Assembly (NCBI RefSeq): GCF_033958435.1
Contig: NC_134160.1
Location: 8,295,001-8,359,000 of the forward strand
Length of the DNA stretch: 64,000 nucleotides
Source: Carettochelys insculpta
Lineage: Eukaryota; Chordata; Testudines; Carettochelyidae
Direction: 5' to 3'
Below are positions 46,685 to 57,779 of the stretch, in pieces. A program made the translations under genes and the position numbers. Positions within the stretch are counted from its first letter, which is position 1. Each line of letters begins with the position of its first letter. The notes under the pieces were generated by a model. That model saw nothing but the letters and a program-made list of their open reading frames with translations. It was not told where the DNA came from and ran no database searches.

Positions 46685-47660
46685 TCTTATAAGTTTCAGT
46701 AAACCAATACTAATTGACAAGGGGGTAATGAAATAATAATGAACAATATAACTGTAGTGAAATAGTAGATAGTAGTTGACATCTAGCTGAGCTGTATTTG
46801 GTTTAGCTGGACGTCAGGAGGGAAATTTCTGAGGCTACATTCCTGAAGGGTGGGGATATTTTAAATTATAAGGAGGAAACCACTATAATAAGATGTAAGG
46901 GCACAAGAATTTAACCTCAGCTGAATGTTAATAGTTTTTAATTATGAGAAGCTGTGTGGTTCAATGCTTAGTGCAAAGGATTGGGCGTCAGAGTCTGGCT
47001 TTTATTCTCTACCTTTTTGGATGGCCTTTGGCAAGTTACTCTGTGTGTCTCTTCCTCTGCTTCAGTTGGCTCTGGTTTAAAATGGTTCAGAGAATCCTTG
47101 CCTAGCTCACAGGAATGCTGTGACACGCCACAAACACTAAAAGTGCCACGCCACCCCAGACCAGTGGTCCGCTCCAGCTGATGCAGAAGATGCAAAAAAC
47201 CTTTGCAAATAAGCAGTTGCAGAACAATGTGGCCATAGACACTCCTCATAATGCTCACCAGTGAGTGGTTCGCATACATTCTGACACATGGGGTTTGGTT
47301 GTATGCCAAACTTGTTTGACTGTAGTTTTAATCCTTTCTTGGTTAGTCTCATTACCCACAAAGACAAGCATTTTCAAAACAGCCTAAACACCCACACTTA
47401 CTTAATTTCAGTGAAACTGAGTTCCCAATTCCCTTAAGTGTCTCTGAATGCTGATTCTTTTTTGAACCTTTGGACTCAGGGGTATCATGATGCAAGGCAT
47501 TCCAGAGGCTAATTGTGTATGGAGAGGTGGGGAGGGGAGGAAACATTTCTTTTTATAAGTGATACATTTACTGCCTTTCATTTTCAAAAACATTTTAAGA
47601 TTTGGGGATGAAAGTGGTTGCATAAATGTCAAGAAGCTAGAAAAGCAAAATCATAATATT
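46685..47660. other. intergenic, unassigned
   Basis: No gene or recognised repeat. Confidence 0.35.
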
Positions 47661-47968
47661 GCATAACTCAGGGGTCAGCAACCTTTCCTAGGCAGAGTGC
47701 TGAAATTTGATCATTTGACATCTATCTACAGTCCCAGTGCCAATGACACTTTTTAAAGTCATGAATAGTCCTACTTACAGGAGCAGATGCAGAGCTTTAC
47801 CGTTTAGCTGGTCTCTTGGTAATACACAGCCGGCATGGCTTTGAGCCAGCTCCTAGCTGCACAGGGAAGGAGGAGCGGAGCAGAGCTCCCGCCTTGTGTG
47901 CCGATGAAAATGGGCTTGTGTGCAACTCTTGGCACCCATGTAGAGGGTTGCTGATTCCTGGCATAACT
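47661..47968. mobile_element. hAT MITE with 8-bp target duplication
   Basis: The 292-bp element at 47669-47960 has termini CAGGGGTCAGCAACC and, reverse-complemented, CAGGAATCAGCAACC (13 of 15 matching). It is flanked by identical GCATAACT at 47661-47668 and 47961-47968. CAGGGGT termini and 8-bp duplications are the signature of Charlie-like hAT elements. Non-coding. Confidence 0.9.
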
Positions 47969-48730
47969 GTTCTGTAGAATGGAAATCACAAACGTAATAC
48001 AACACAGTTAACAGAAAGGGCGGAGCCTAGTGTACGGAGCATAGATGATAGATGATGGAAACCTTGTGTTCTAATTGCTTTGATACCAGTTCCCTCTTTA
48101 GCTTTGGATATGTCACTTTACTTTTCTGACTCATTTCCAACTACTGCTAAATGCTGACATTATTTATTCCTACCAAAAGGTGTCATGAGAATTGGTGATC
48201 TACTTTGTAAACATTTAGAAGGTAAGTGCTAAGTATTAATTATTGTGGAAACTTTCCAAAATAACACATCTATCAATCACAGAAATAGAAAACATCTGAA
48301 AGCTTTCGAGATTCAAAGCCATTGTGAACCTCATTAACGAAAGAAGCGCCCTTCTAATGGAAAAGACACGAGGTCAAGAAAGAGTGCATTGAAATAGAGG
48401 AAAAGGTCACTCACAAGTGAAAGAACTTCAAGAATGTTAGTAAGCAGGCACAGCTAATACAACTGGATAGAAATAAACTGGTCATTAACCACTCTGCAAG
48501 CCAACGCCATAGGCTGTCTTTTAACAGAGAAGAAACTCAGTGGTGATTAATAGTAATGGAATTGGCACACTTTGGAGCTCATTTATGTTGCTGATGAAAA
48601 TGTAAAATGGCACCAAGTGTACTGCAGTGCTACTTTGGGAACTTGTGGCTGAACATCTGCACTACTCAGCTTGCAGAATGCAGATCTCAATGCAGAGTTA
48701 TACAGGACAGCTGTTCCATTGAAAGTGTTG
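47969..48730. other. intergenic, unassigned
   Basis: No gene or recognised repeat. Confidence 0.35.
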
Positions 48731-48734
48731 CCCT

Positions 48735-48760
48735 CCTGTGCTGTGCTGTGCTGTGCTGTT
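48735..48760 (+). repeat. (CTGTG)n short tandem repeat
   Basis: About five consecutive CTGTG units, perfect. Confidence 0.8.
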
Positions 48761-48840
48761 TGAGGGAGAAGTGTGCATCACCTTGTTCACCAGTAAGCTA
48801 AGTTTTTTACTGTGGTTTGACTGTCACAGAAATCTTGCAG

Positions 48841-49032
48841 CAGTGTTCCCTGAGTGGCTGGGTGGCCTCCCAGAAGAGATTGAGGTGCTCCCCAGATTAT
48901 TAGCAGAGCACTCACAGCTGCCCACAGTGGGTGGCATGTGTTTCTAAGGTTGGTGCACATCTACACATGCCTCAGTGCATGTAACAAAATTTATTCCACT
49001 CATGGATTGGGAACAAAATAGAGGGTACACTG
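48841..49032 (+). mobile_element. CAGTGTTCCCT-family hAT-like MITE
   Basis: The start CAGTGTTCCCTGAG and end GAGGGTACACTG are inverted, and the interior is colinear with 45310-45493 (ggtgcacatct, attattagcagagcactca). The flanks ATCTTGCAG and ATCTGCAG resemble an eroded target duplication. Confidence 0.75.
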
Positions 49033-49097
49033 ATCTGCAGTTTTAACATTTCTCCTGTTAGAAGGATGGTGAATTCATTTACCTGAAGGAGTCCTAG

Positions 49098-49347
49098 GCC
49101 TAGTCTACACTATGCACCCCAATCTAAGATATGCAGTTTCATCTATGAAAACAGAGTAACTGAAGTTGACTGACTTTCTGCATGTTTTCCATGCGGTAAG
49201 ATCAGTGGCTGTAGTTCTCTCATTGACTCCGCCTACTCTCCTCATCCCGTTGGAGTGCTGGGAGAGCGCTAAGCAGACATGATAAATCAACTGCCAGAGG
49301 ATCCATCACTACGATATTGCTCCACTGCTTAGTAGAGACAAACCCTT
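49098..49347. mobile_element. GTCTACACT-type inverted-repeat element
   Basis: It starts ggcctagtctacactatgca, contains aatctaagatatgcagttt as in 40193-40469, and ends gcttagtagagacaaaccctt. Confidence 0.6.
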
Positions 49348-49817
49348 AAATCCAAACGCTGGAAGCTGAAACTAGATGCATTCACAGTAGAAATAAGGCA
49401 TGGTATTTTAACAGTGAGAAAATTAAGCTCTGTAACAATTTACCAAGCCATTTGTGGTGGGTTCTCTATGACGGCAGTTTTAAAATCAATATTGGATACT
49501 TTTTCAAAAGAGGTGTGCTAGTTCAAACAGGAATTATTCTGGGAAAGCTCGGCAGCTTCTTTTATGCAGGTCAGACATTGGTTTCCTCCGCCCTTGGAAT
49601 CTATGAAGCTATTTAGTCTAAGAATAGATATAGCAGGGGCAGTTGGAGCTTTCGAGGCACGCCCCATCAGAGTATGTCCTAGTCCTGAGTCAGAGGCATT
49701 ACCTCTGGAATGAGCATTTTTCAGGCCTTGGCATCTGAGCTGAGGCCATCCTTAGAGCTGGTGGTCTTGTGATGTGTGTGAGTTTGCTGGGAACTGGTCT
49801 AACCAACTTTGTTTCAA

Positions 49818-50870
49818 GTAAAAAAGCAGTAAAGTAGCACTTTAAAGACTAACTAAATAATTTATTAGGTGAGCTTTTGTGGGACAGACCCACTTCTTCA
49901 GACCATAGCCAGACCAGAAGAGGCTCAATATTTAAGGCATAGAGAACCAAAAATAGTAATCAAGGTTGACGAATCAGAAAAAAAAATTATCAATGTGAGC
50001 AAATCAAAGAGTAGAGGGGCGGGGGGTCGGTCACGAATTAGATTAAGCCAAGTATGCAATAGAGCCCTTATAATGAACCAGAAAATTCACATCCCAGTTC
50101 AAACCACGTGTTAATGTGTTGAATCTGAATATATAAGAGAGTTCAGCAGCCTCTCTTTCCAAAGTAGTGTGAGAATTCCTCTTCAGTAAGACACAGACTC
50201 TTAAGTCATTAACAGACTGGCCAGTTTGTGGATCAGGAGTGTTTTTATGTCTGTTTTGTGCCCATTAATTCTTTGTCTAAGAGAGTTTGAAGTCTGTCCA
50301 ATATACAAAGCATCTGGGCATTGTTAGCACATGATGGCATATATGATGTTAGTTGAGGAACATGAGAATGTGCCTGTGATTCTGTGACTAACCTGGTTAG
50401 GTCCAGTGATGGTATCCCCAGAATAGATATGTGGACAAAGCTGGCAGTGGGCTTTGTTGCAAGGAAAAGTCCCAGGACTGGTGTTCCTGCGGTATAGACT
50501 GTGGCTGTTGGTGACAATCTTCATAAGGGTGGGAGGTTGTCTGCAGGAGACAACAGGCCAGTCACCTAGAGTCTTCTGGAGGGTGGCATCCTGATTAAGG
50601 ATAGGTGGTAGGTCTTTAATAATGCGTTGCAGTGGTTTGAGTTGGGGGCTGTAGGTAATGACCAGTGGCATTCTGTTCTTGGCTTTTTTGGGCCTATCTT
50701 GGAGTAGCTGGTCTCTGGGTATTCATCCGGCCCTGTCAATTTGTTTATTTCTCCTGGTGGGTAATTCAGGTTTATGAATATTTGGTAAAGATCGTGTAGT
50801 TTTTGGTCTCTGTCAGTAGGATCAAGGTGTTTGTTTCAAGGTGGTCACCAAGCTGTCATTGGATGGTAAT
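49818..50870 (-). mobile_element. Penelope-like element relic with GIY-YIG domain
   Basis: On the minus strand, 50671-50324 encodes MPLVITYSPQLKPLQRIIKD, later SCRQPPTLMKIVTN, CNKAHCQLCPHIYSGD and IIYAIMC. After a TAA it continues QCPDALYIGQTSNSLRQRIN and GHKTDIK. IIYAIMC...YIGQT (YIGQT at 50291-50305) is the GIY-YIG endonuclease signature, and with the preceding HCQLCPH region it matches the C-terminus of Penelope-like elements. Upstream sequence to about 50870 looks like the same reading frame region, broken; the RT domain is absent. Downstream, 49818-49950 is the terminal fragment found alone elsewhere. Dead copy, 5'-truncated. Confidence 0.8.
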
Positions 50871-51446
50871 AACTTTCACATGCTACCAACCTGGGGCAAG
50901 ACAAGGCTCCAAATCCTGTTACCAAAGCCTGGATGCCTCAGTCCTTCACTGCTGAGTGGCATGAATCACTCTGTACTGTATTTTTGAAGTACTAGTTCAT
51001 TAAGATACAGCCTTGCAAACTGGCAATGCTGGTGTGTCTCATTTCCAGTCTTCCAAAGCAGAGTAAATTTTCTCCACCCTCAACATCCAACTACACTGTC
51101 TTTTGCAATAGTGATTAGAATGGACTGTAGTTAACACAAAGGCGATTCTTCATTGAGGCCCCCAGAAGCAGCTGGACTCTGGCAGAGGCATTCAATAGGC
51201 AGACTATGGGCCAAAGCTGGGCTGCCAAACATTTTTGAACAGACCACACCATCTTTTTATTATAATTTTTGTATTAATTTCTCTGGAATCTGGATCTTGG
51301 AAATATCTAGACTAAGAAATTTGGACTTTAACAAAACTAATGGATTACCCTGCCCTTTGGTTCCTTGTAGCTGCCAAACTGAATACACCCAGCACATGCT
51401 GCCTAGGATTTCCATGGCCACTCAGTTAGTGGGGCAAATGAGGGGC

Positions 51447-51598
51447 TCTCTGTGGTTCCCTGCCCTGCTGCCGCTCAAATAATGGAACTATATTCAGTTG
51501 GTTTAAGGGCCAGATCCATCCTGCCACTCTGCTGGCCATTAAACCAATTAAATTTAGTTCTACTGCTTCAGCAGCAGCAGGGCAGGGAGCCACAGAGG
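51447..51598. repeat. long inverted repeat (foldback)
   Basis: The arms at 51447-51511 and 51534-51598 are complementary over about 64 nt with roughly 80-85% identity. Shared blocks are ctccctgccctgctgc and attggtttaa with their complements; the loop is 22 nt. I recognise no family. Confidence 0.75.
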
Positions 51599-52079
51599 AG
51601 ACAGCGGCGGCAGTGTCTGGAGCCACAAATGACTCCTCAAAGAGCTGCAGGTTGCCAAACTCTGTCCTAAACTGATATATCTGCTTCTAATTTAGAATGT
51701 CTCATTCCAAGAACCACAGGGATTCCTTAGAGTTTTTGCTAAATAAATACATATCCCTTTTACTTACTCTAATGAGGAATTAATTAGTTAAGAAGGGCTG
51801 CAGAGAGCCCCTGTAAGTCAATTGGAAAAGATGCTCTGGGGTCAACTGCTCAACCCTGCTACCAGGCATCAAATTACTTCTAGAGATGGGCACTCATATC
51901 GCCTACAATGGCATATGATCCATTAGCAACTGCCAGTAGCAAAAAGCCCCAACTACTGGAGATGGGCCACTAGGTGAGGAAGGATCTGAGTACCACAGAG
52001 AATTCTTTCCCAGGAATCTGCCTGGTGGGTCTTTCCAACATACTCAGGGTCTAGCTGATCCCCTTATTTAGAGCTCAGA

Positions 52080-52306
52080 AAGAATTTTTTCCTCTTCCCC
52101 TGTGTCATGGGTCTGTTGCAGGTTTAAACTAATGTAAATGGTAAATTCTCAGTGACTTGAGGTCTTTAAACCAAGATTTGAGGACTTCAGTATCTCAGCC
52201 AGAGGTTAGGGATCTATTTCAGAAATGACTGATGTTCTCTGACCTGTCACATGCAGTTCAGACTAGATGCGCATGATGGTGCCTTTACACCTTAAGGTCT
52301 AGGAAA
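52080..52306 (+). repeat. CR1/L3-like 3' end
   Basis: tgtcacatgcagttcagactagatgcgcatg-type sequence followed by atggtgcctttacaccttaa and ggtctagg matches the usual end cagactagatgatcataatgg...ccttaaagtctatg of this LINE group. Confidence 0.7.
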
Positions 52307-52309
52307 ACA

Positions 52310-53290
52310 CCACCTGCCTCTTTCCCACTCTCAGTGAAAATTTGATCAAGTGCATTTAAAAAGGGAACCCCTTTTTTTAAGATGGCCTCCACTCTGCTAA
52401 ACTCAAAATACCTGTTGGGGTGGGAGGCTATCAAATTAACACCACTCTTTTCATAATATTTTTCCTCTGATTTGGACCCCTGAAGCACAAATTGGAAGAG
52501 TTGTATGATAACATGCAAAGTCACTTCAGGGGCCATGTGGTCCTACTGCACCTCATCCCAGGATGTCCCATGGAGGCAACCCCACTGAGTTGAAGCAATG
52601 TGGTACAGCAGAAACTATTTAGTTTCTGACCCTTAAAAAGGGCTTGGGTGCTGAAAGTGCAAGAATTTGGCAATGAAAAGCCAAGACCTGAAGGCATAAA
52701 AAACTGCTCTATTCAGAACTCTCTGGTTGACTACACACTGTTCAGTTGCATGGAGAGAATGTAACTGGAGCTGTGCTATGTTGGTTGTACGTGAACCTTG
52801 TAAATAAACTGGAAAAGGCAGCAGGAATGGTTTTATTGTTTAATCCAGACTTCCTAAAAGCTTTCACTCTGACTACTCAGAGCCTAGCTCTGCTATTGGA
52901 GAGAAATGCAAGACTAAAAAAAAAACTCCTCCACACCTCTTTCCTGGCTGAGGGAATGTGTATTTCTCTCTCCAGCTCCAGATGTTTGTTTTGGGGTGAA
53001 ATACACCTGACTCCCTCTGACAGGCATGTGGATGGAGGTTCCCAGGGGCTGGAGGGTAGTTTTACCTCCCATGCCATAACAGCAGCTCTGTAGTCTGAGT
53101 GAAGAAGAGGGCATTGGTTTTCTGCCTCCTCTCTGCCAAGCACAGCCCCAGGAGGTGCCTGCTCCCAGACATTAGGTCATCGGGCAGTGCACCAGCAGCA
53201 GCGGGCTCGCTCTGGCTGGCTCTGCAGTGCCCCCCTCCCAAGAACAACCTTAGGCAAAAAATAACAATCCCGAATTAGAACAGGGTGTGG
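52310..53290. other. intergenic upstream of CLIC4 island, unassigned
   Basis: No gene or recognised repeat. Confidence 0.35.
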
Positions 53291-53429
53291 TGTGAGCATT
53301 TCCTATGGGCGGGGGGGTGGGGAGGGGAGCAGCAAAGAGGGGGTAAGAACGTAAAAACTGGGGGGCATCCCCCACAGCAAACTCCTTCCACCTCCCTCCC
53401 CCACACTGAGGATGGCCTTCCTCCCCCGC

Positions 53430-53715
53430 CCCCAGGCTAGCTGCCTCCTTCCCACCTCTCCCCACTGGGCAGCCTTCCTTCCCCCCATCAGACCCCACCC
53501 CACAGGGCAGCCTCCCTTTCCCCCCATCCGCCCCCTTCCCCCCTCAGGGCAGCTCCCCTTCCCCGCATCACACCCAATCCCCCAGGGCAGCTTTCCTCTC
53601 TCCCCTCCCGCTCCCCAGGACAGCCGCCTCCCCTCCCCCCCCCCATCAGACCTCTCCCTCCTCAGGGCAGCCTCCCTTGCCCGCCTCTCCAGGAACCTTC
53701 CCTTTCCCCAACCCC
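53430..53715 (+). repeat. degenerate ~40-bp C-rich minisatellite
   Basis: The word GGGCAGC (or GGACAGC) followed by a CCTTCCCCCCAT-like tail recurs at 53467, 53505, 53547, 53585, 53618 and 53665, a spacing of 33-47 bp. The plus strand is almost entirely C-rich. It lies 350-630 bp upstream of the CLIC4 start codon. Confidence 0.65.
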
Positions 53716-53719
53716 AGCA

Positions 53720-54620
53720 GAGTCTTTCCCCTTGGGGCCAGCCTGGACCCCGCGGCGGGGACACACCCCTGCGCTCGGAGGAGCGGGACGCTCTGGGCGC
53801 AGCTGCAGCACAAGCCCCGCCCCTTGGAGTCCGTTACCCACAGGCCACGCCCCCTCCTCCTGGGGCGCTCCCGTCTCACGCCCATCCCCAGACCCCGCCC
53901 CCCCCCGAGCAAAGGCCACACCCCCTCGGAGCAGCGGGCTGAGGCTGAGCGCGTCCACCCCTCCGCAGTCGCTGCGGGCGGGCGCGGAGAGCGGCGGTGT
54001 CTGTGGCTCCCGGCGCGCGGGGAAGGAGCGAGCCGGCGCTGCCGGCGGGCGGGGGGAAGCATGGCGCTGTCCGTGCCCGTCAACGGTCTGAAGGACGGGG
54101 AGAAGGAGCCGGTGATCGAACTCTTCGTCAAGGTACGGGCGGCTGGGGAGCCCGTCCCCGTCCCCTGAGCCCCGGCCGGCGCCTCTCCCCCCCGTCATCT
54201 CCCTCAGCCTCCCCGGGAACCCCGGCCGGCCCCTCCCCTGTGTCACCTCCCTCAGCCCCCGGCCGGCCCCTCCCTCCCTCAGCCCCCCGGGAGCACCGGC
54301 CCGAGCCCCCGCCCTAAACCTTCTCCGGTCCTGGGCCCAACAGCCGCTCTCCGGGACTAGCCCAGCTCCTTACGCGCCCCCTCGGCCCCCGTCCGAGCTC
54401 CGCGTCTGACCCCCCCCCCCCCCCGACTGCCGACCTTCTCCTCGAGGAGCCCCGCTGATCCCCCGTCCCTGGGAGCGGGGCTGGGTCGCTGCACGCGGGG
54501 ACTTCCCCCGCGTCCAGCCTGGGAGCGCTGCCGCCTCCCTGCCCCCCGCCCTGCAGTGTGCCAGTCTTCGCCGCCCCAGGCCAGGGGCAGGGTGCGGGCG
54601 GCTGGTGCTGCACAGACTCG
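53720..54620 (+). promoter_or_regulatory. CLIC4: CpG island promoter of CLIC4
   Basis: This is by far the densest CpG region of the window, in an otherwise CpG-poor sequence. GC boxes (GCGGGCGGGC at about 53974 and GGCGGGCGGG at about 54043) lie just upstream of the start codon and no TATA box is visible, as expected of a broadly expressed gene. The transcription start cannot be placed from sequence alone. Confidence 0.85.
54061..54132 (+). CDS. CLIC4: CLIC4 exon 1, coding part (gene continues off window)
   Basis: CLIC4 is a GST-fold chloride intracellular channel family protein that shifts between soluble and membrane-associated forms and acts in tubulogenesis, trafficking and nuclear signalling. 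The exon encodes MALSVPVNGLKDGEKEPVIE then LFVK, 24 residues of about 253, and ends phase 0 at AAG|gtacgg. Human CLIC4 starts MALSMPLNGLKEEDKEPLIE LFVK; other CLIC paralogues differ before IELFVK. The context gaagcATGG is a strong Kozak (A at -3, G at +4). The frame stays open upstream for 128 codons but contains no ATG, so 54061 is the first in-frame start. Exon 2, with the redox cysteine motif CPFS, is not in the window. SRRM1-CLIC4 adjacency supports the call. Confidence 0.95.
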
Positions 54621-57600
54621 GGGTCGCTGTACATTGGGGGGGTCGGAGCTTAAAAGGGGGTGGGGGGAGAGGCTTATTAAAAGTTCTTAATTAAATTTGG
54701 AAACTTTCTGGGTCTTTGGGGGAAACTGACCCAAGAGTCTCCAGGAGTCATTGTTAGTCCCCTCCCCACGTGGCTGCAAGTGACTTTATTTTGTGGTGTT
54801 CGTGGAACCTCCCCCTCGTCCCCTGGAATGAATAATCAGGTTAGTTCTTTTCTCAGCTACTTGTGTAAGCGACCCGGAGAAGCAAAGGCTTCAGAGAAGG
54901 ATAGAAATAGAGATGGAAAGTCGATGAGGCAGAACTTAGGGAGTCTGAAGTAATACTAGGGTGAAATCATCCTGTTAGGCAGACAGTTTATCATCTGTTA
55001 CTCACAAGCTCTTGGTGTGAAGAGTGGCAAGTGAAATGCTTTTTGTTTTTACCTGGTGTTTCCAAAACCCTTTCTTGATTTGCAAAATGCTTTTTTGCTC
55101 TCAGTTGCCTAAGGGTAATGGCTACCTTCTTGCTGCAGTTGAAAGGGCAAATTGCCTGCAGGCTTGAGGACAAGGGAATGTCATGTAGTCTTCAACTAAA
55201 AAAAGGGTGTCCAAATTTTGAAAATTTCCCAGGAAGTGGCAGCTACATAAAGATCTTGAAGATGTGACCTACAGTACATATATTGACATGTTCTTAGCAA
55301 ATAAGAATACCAACTGCAGAAATATTTGAAGATACCAAGAACATTTACTGCTTTACAGAAACATTCTGACCAATCAGGAAAAAGAGAACAACTGTTGCTA
55401 TTATAATATGTTCATAGCAAACAATGTGCTTAGTGTTGAAATTGTGAGGAATATCTTCTATTATCCATACCTCAATACATCACAAATGTACAGCAGTTCA
55501 CTTCTTTACAGTTTGTTCCTAATTGTGTGTACATACAGCTGGGAATATCAGGAAACATTAAGAACCTTTCACTCCTTTGCAACAATTTTAACTCTTTTGA
55601 TTGAAACATAATAGACTTTTAAATACATAACTAATTTTTCTTCTAGACGAGGGGAGAAGCGTGTGGTATTGTATGTATTTGCACTTATCGCAAAACAGTA
55701 CAGAAGCAATGTGGTTCTCAAACATATTCATTGTATGATGTAATATCTTGCTGCATCATGAAAGAGTCCTAGAGGAACCATCATCCCTTCTGCTTCTAAG
55801 GGTGTGGAGATAGAAGATTGTGGGAAGATGGGGATAAGTGGCACCTTTTTTGTTTACCCGTAGGGTGAATTCAAGGAAAAATGCTGTGGGCTGAGGGGAA
55901 TCCACTTTAAAAACTGTTTTGAACCCTTCAGATGAGGTTTCTGTTTAATATCATGAGAGTATAATGCAAGATTCTTAATCTTTTTCTTTTTTTAATGGCT
56001 TATCAGCCACAGTGATAGAGCTGTGTGCAGTGAGGTGGCCCACTTAGCTTTTTTCCCCTCTAAAATCCTTCCATTGTTTAAAAGTTTGTATCATAGTTGT
56101 TTGTACCAGAGCTATATCAGCAACAACCCAGAGAAGACATTGCTGCAGAGAATTCCTGTTTTGTTTCCCCCCTTCTATGATTTAAAATATTTGAATCATA
56201 AATGTACACATGGTGACAATAAAACAGTAAAATATAGGTGATTTGTGCTTGAATGGTTGGTCATAATTGTCCATAATGCTTGTTTAATAATAAAATAGTA
56301 TCCAAAATTCTCAATGAGGATTTTAACTCTATTGTGCTAGGCAAACATATAAAAGTACTCAAAATATCGCCCTAAGTTTCTGTGTGTGTAAGACTTAAGC
56401 TTCTAAGTCATTTGGTGCTTTAGAAAATTCCATCCCATAGGTTGTCCTGGAGTAACTGTAGTCAAAGACAGATGTCATATAAAAAGTGTGAGAAGAGAGA
56501 GAACCAAATATATGTATGTGTTTCTTGATTTATTTGATAGCATTCATCTGCTACTGAGTGTCTTTGACAATGAAACATTAGCAAATTTCCATTAAAAACT
56601 TCTAGCAACACTTCACCCATGCCATGACCCAGTAGAAGGGGCCCTTCCTACCAAATATGAATAAACTATAAACATTTGTTTTACCAGGTTCCAGCCACAT
56701 CAGATCTGCTTTTGCATTTTTCTGATAATTATATAAGTATATAATATAATGGGCCAGCTTATCTCCCTGACTCCATTATTAATTGTTTGGGATTTTTAAA
56801 GACTTCAGGTCAGAGATGGGTCTTTAGGAAGTGGTCCTGTGTATCAGTTTAATGTGGATATCCAATGTATGAAGAGTTATGGAAAAAAGGCACTAATGTT
56901 TTCATGAAGGATATGGTGGTCGTTCCATAATCGGGTGCCAAGAAAGATGTGGGAACACTTCAGGGAACTTAGTGTTTCTCTTTCATTGACCTGTTCCACT
57001 GTGTTTATATGTATATGTAATACATGTGTGCTGTTACAGTTTTGTGACATGAATTTGGAGTGACCAAATCCAGGCTATAATTGAGTAGTGCTTACCGCCA
57101 GGAATATCTCCTTCCCAAATTTATGACATCACCATATTACAGCTCCAATCTTGGGAGTACAGTGTTTGCCGTTAAAATCAAGTCCTGGGTCACATCTGAA
57201 GAATTGCTCTGTCATGCCGAATTTTGTGTTACTTAATCCACCTAGTCACTTAAAAATAAAAAAGCCTGATCTTGACTTTAGTCAACAAATAAGTAAAGTA
57301 ACTGGTCCAGGGCATTTCCTGATGCTTAGGTCAGGGAAATCTTAAGATGATTTCACATCTGTTGGGAGAGAAGGAAAAGTTTTTTCCTGACAACTTGATT
57401 AAAAAGCTGTTTCCTCTTCCTATGCTCTATAACCTGTCTTGTATTGTGCTTAAATCAGTCTTTCTGGAAACAATACTCTATCCTGCAGTTATTGTTCAGT
57501 GGGGAGCCGGCTGGGTAGAAAATAGCATGACTGTTAAGATTGTCACATCCTGGGTACATGTCACTGCTGAAGGGTATGCATAGATAACATTTTTTGATAC

Positions 57601-57779
57601 CTCGAATGATTTGCTTCTTGGAGCAGCTCCTTTCTGCAATCCACAAGAGGCAAGACAGTTCTTGATTTATCTTAAGTGGAAGGTAGGATCTGGTCCAAGA
57701 GGTGAATATAGTTAAATTTAACATCCCTCTGGTGTGAAAAACACCGTGGCAGCCCAACACTGACATTTATTTTCAGACT

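Noticed and set aside
48735..48760. (CTGTG)n run as a telomere-like or CRISPR-like array
   Set aside because: About five perfect 5-bp units with no spacers; it is an ordinary microsatellite.
53662..54246. 194-codon antisense frame over the CLIC4 CpG island
   Set aside because: CpG-rich DNA has few stops in any frame; the plus strand carries the recognisable CLIC4 start in strong Kozak context.
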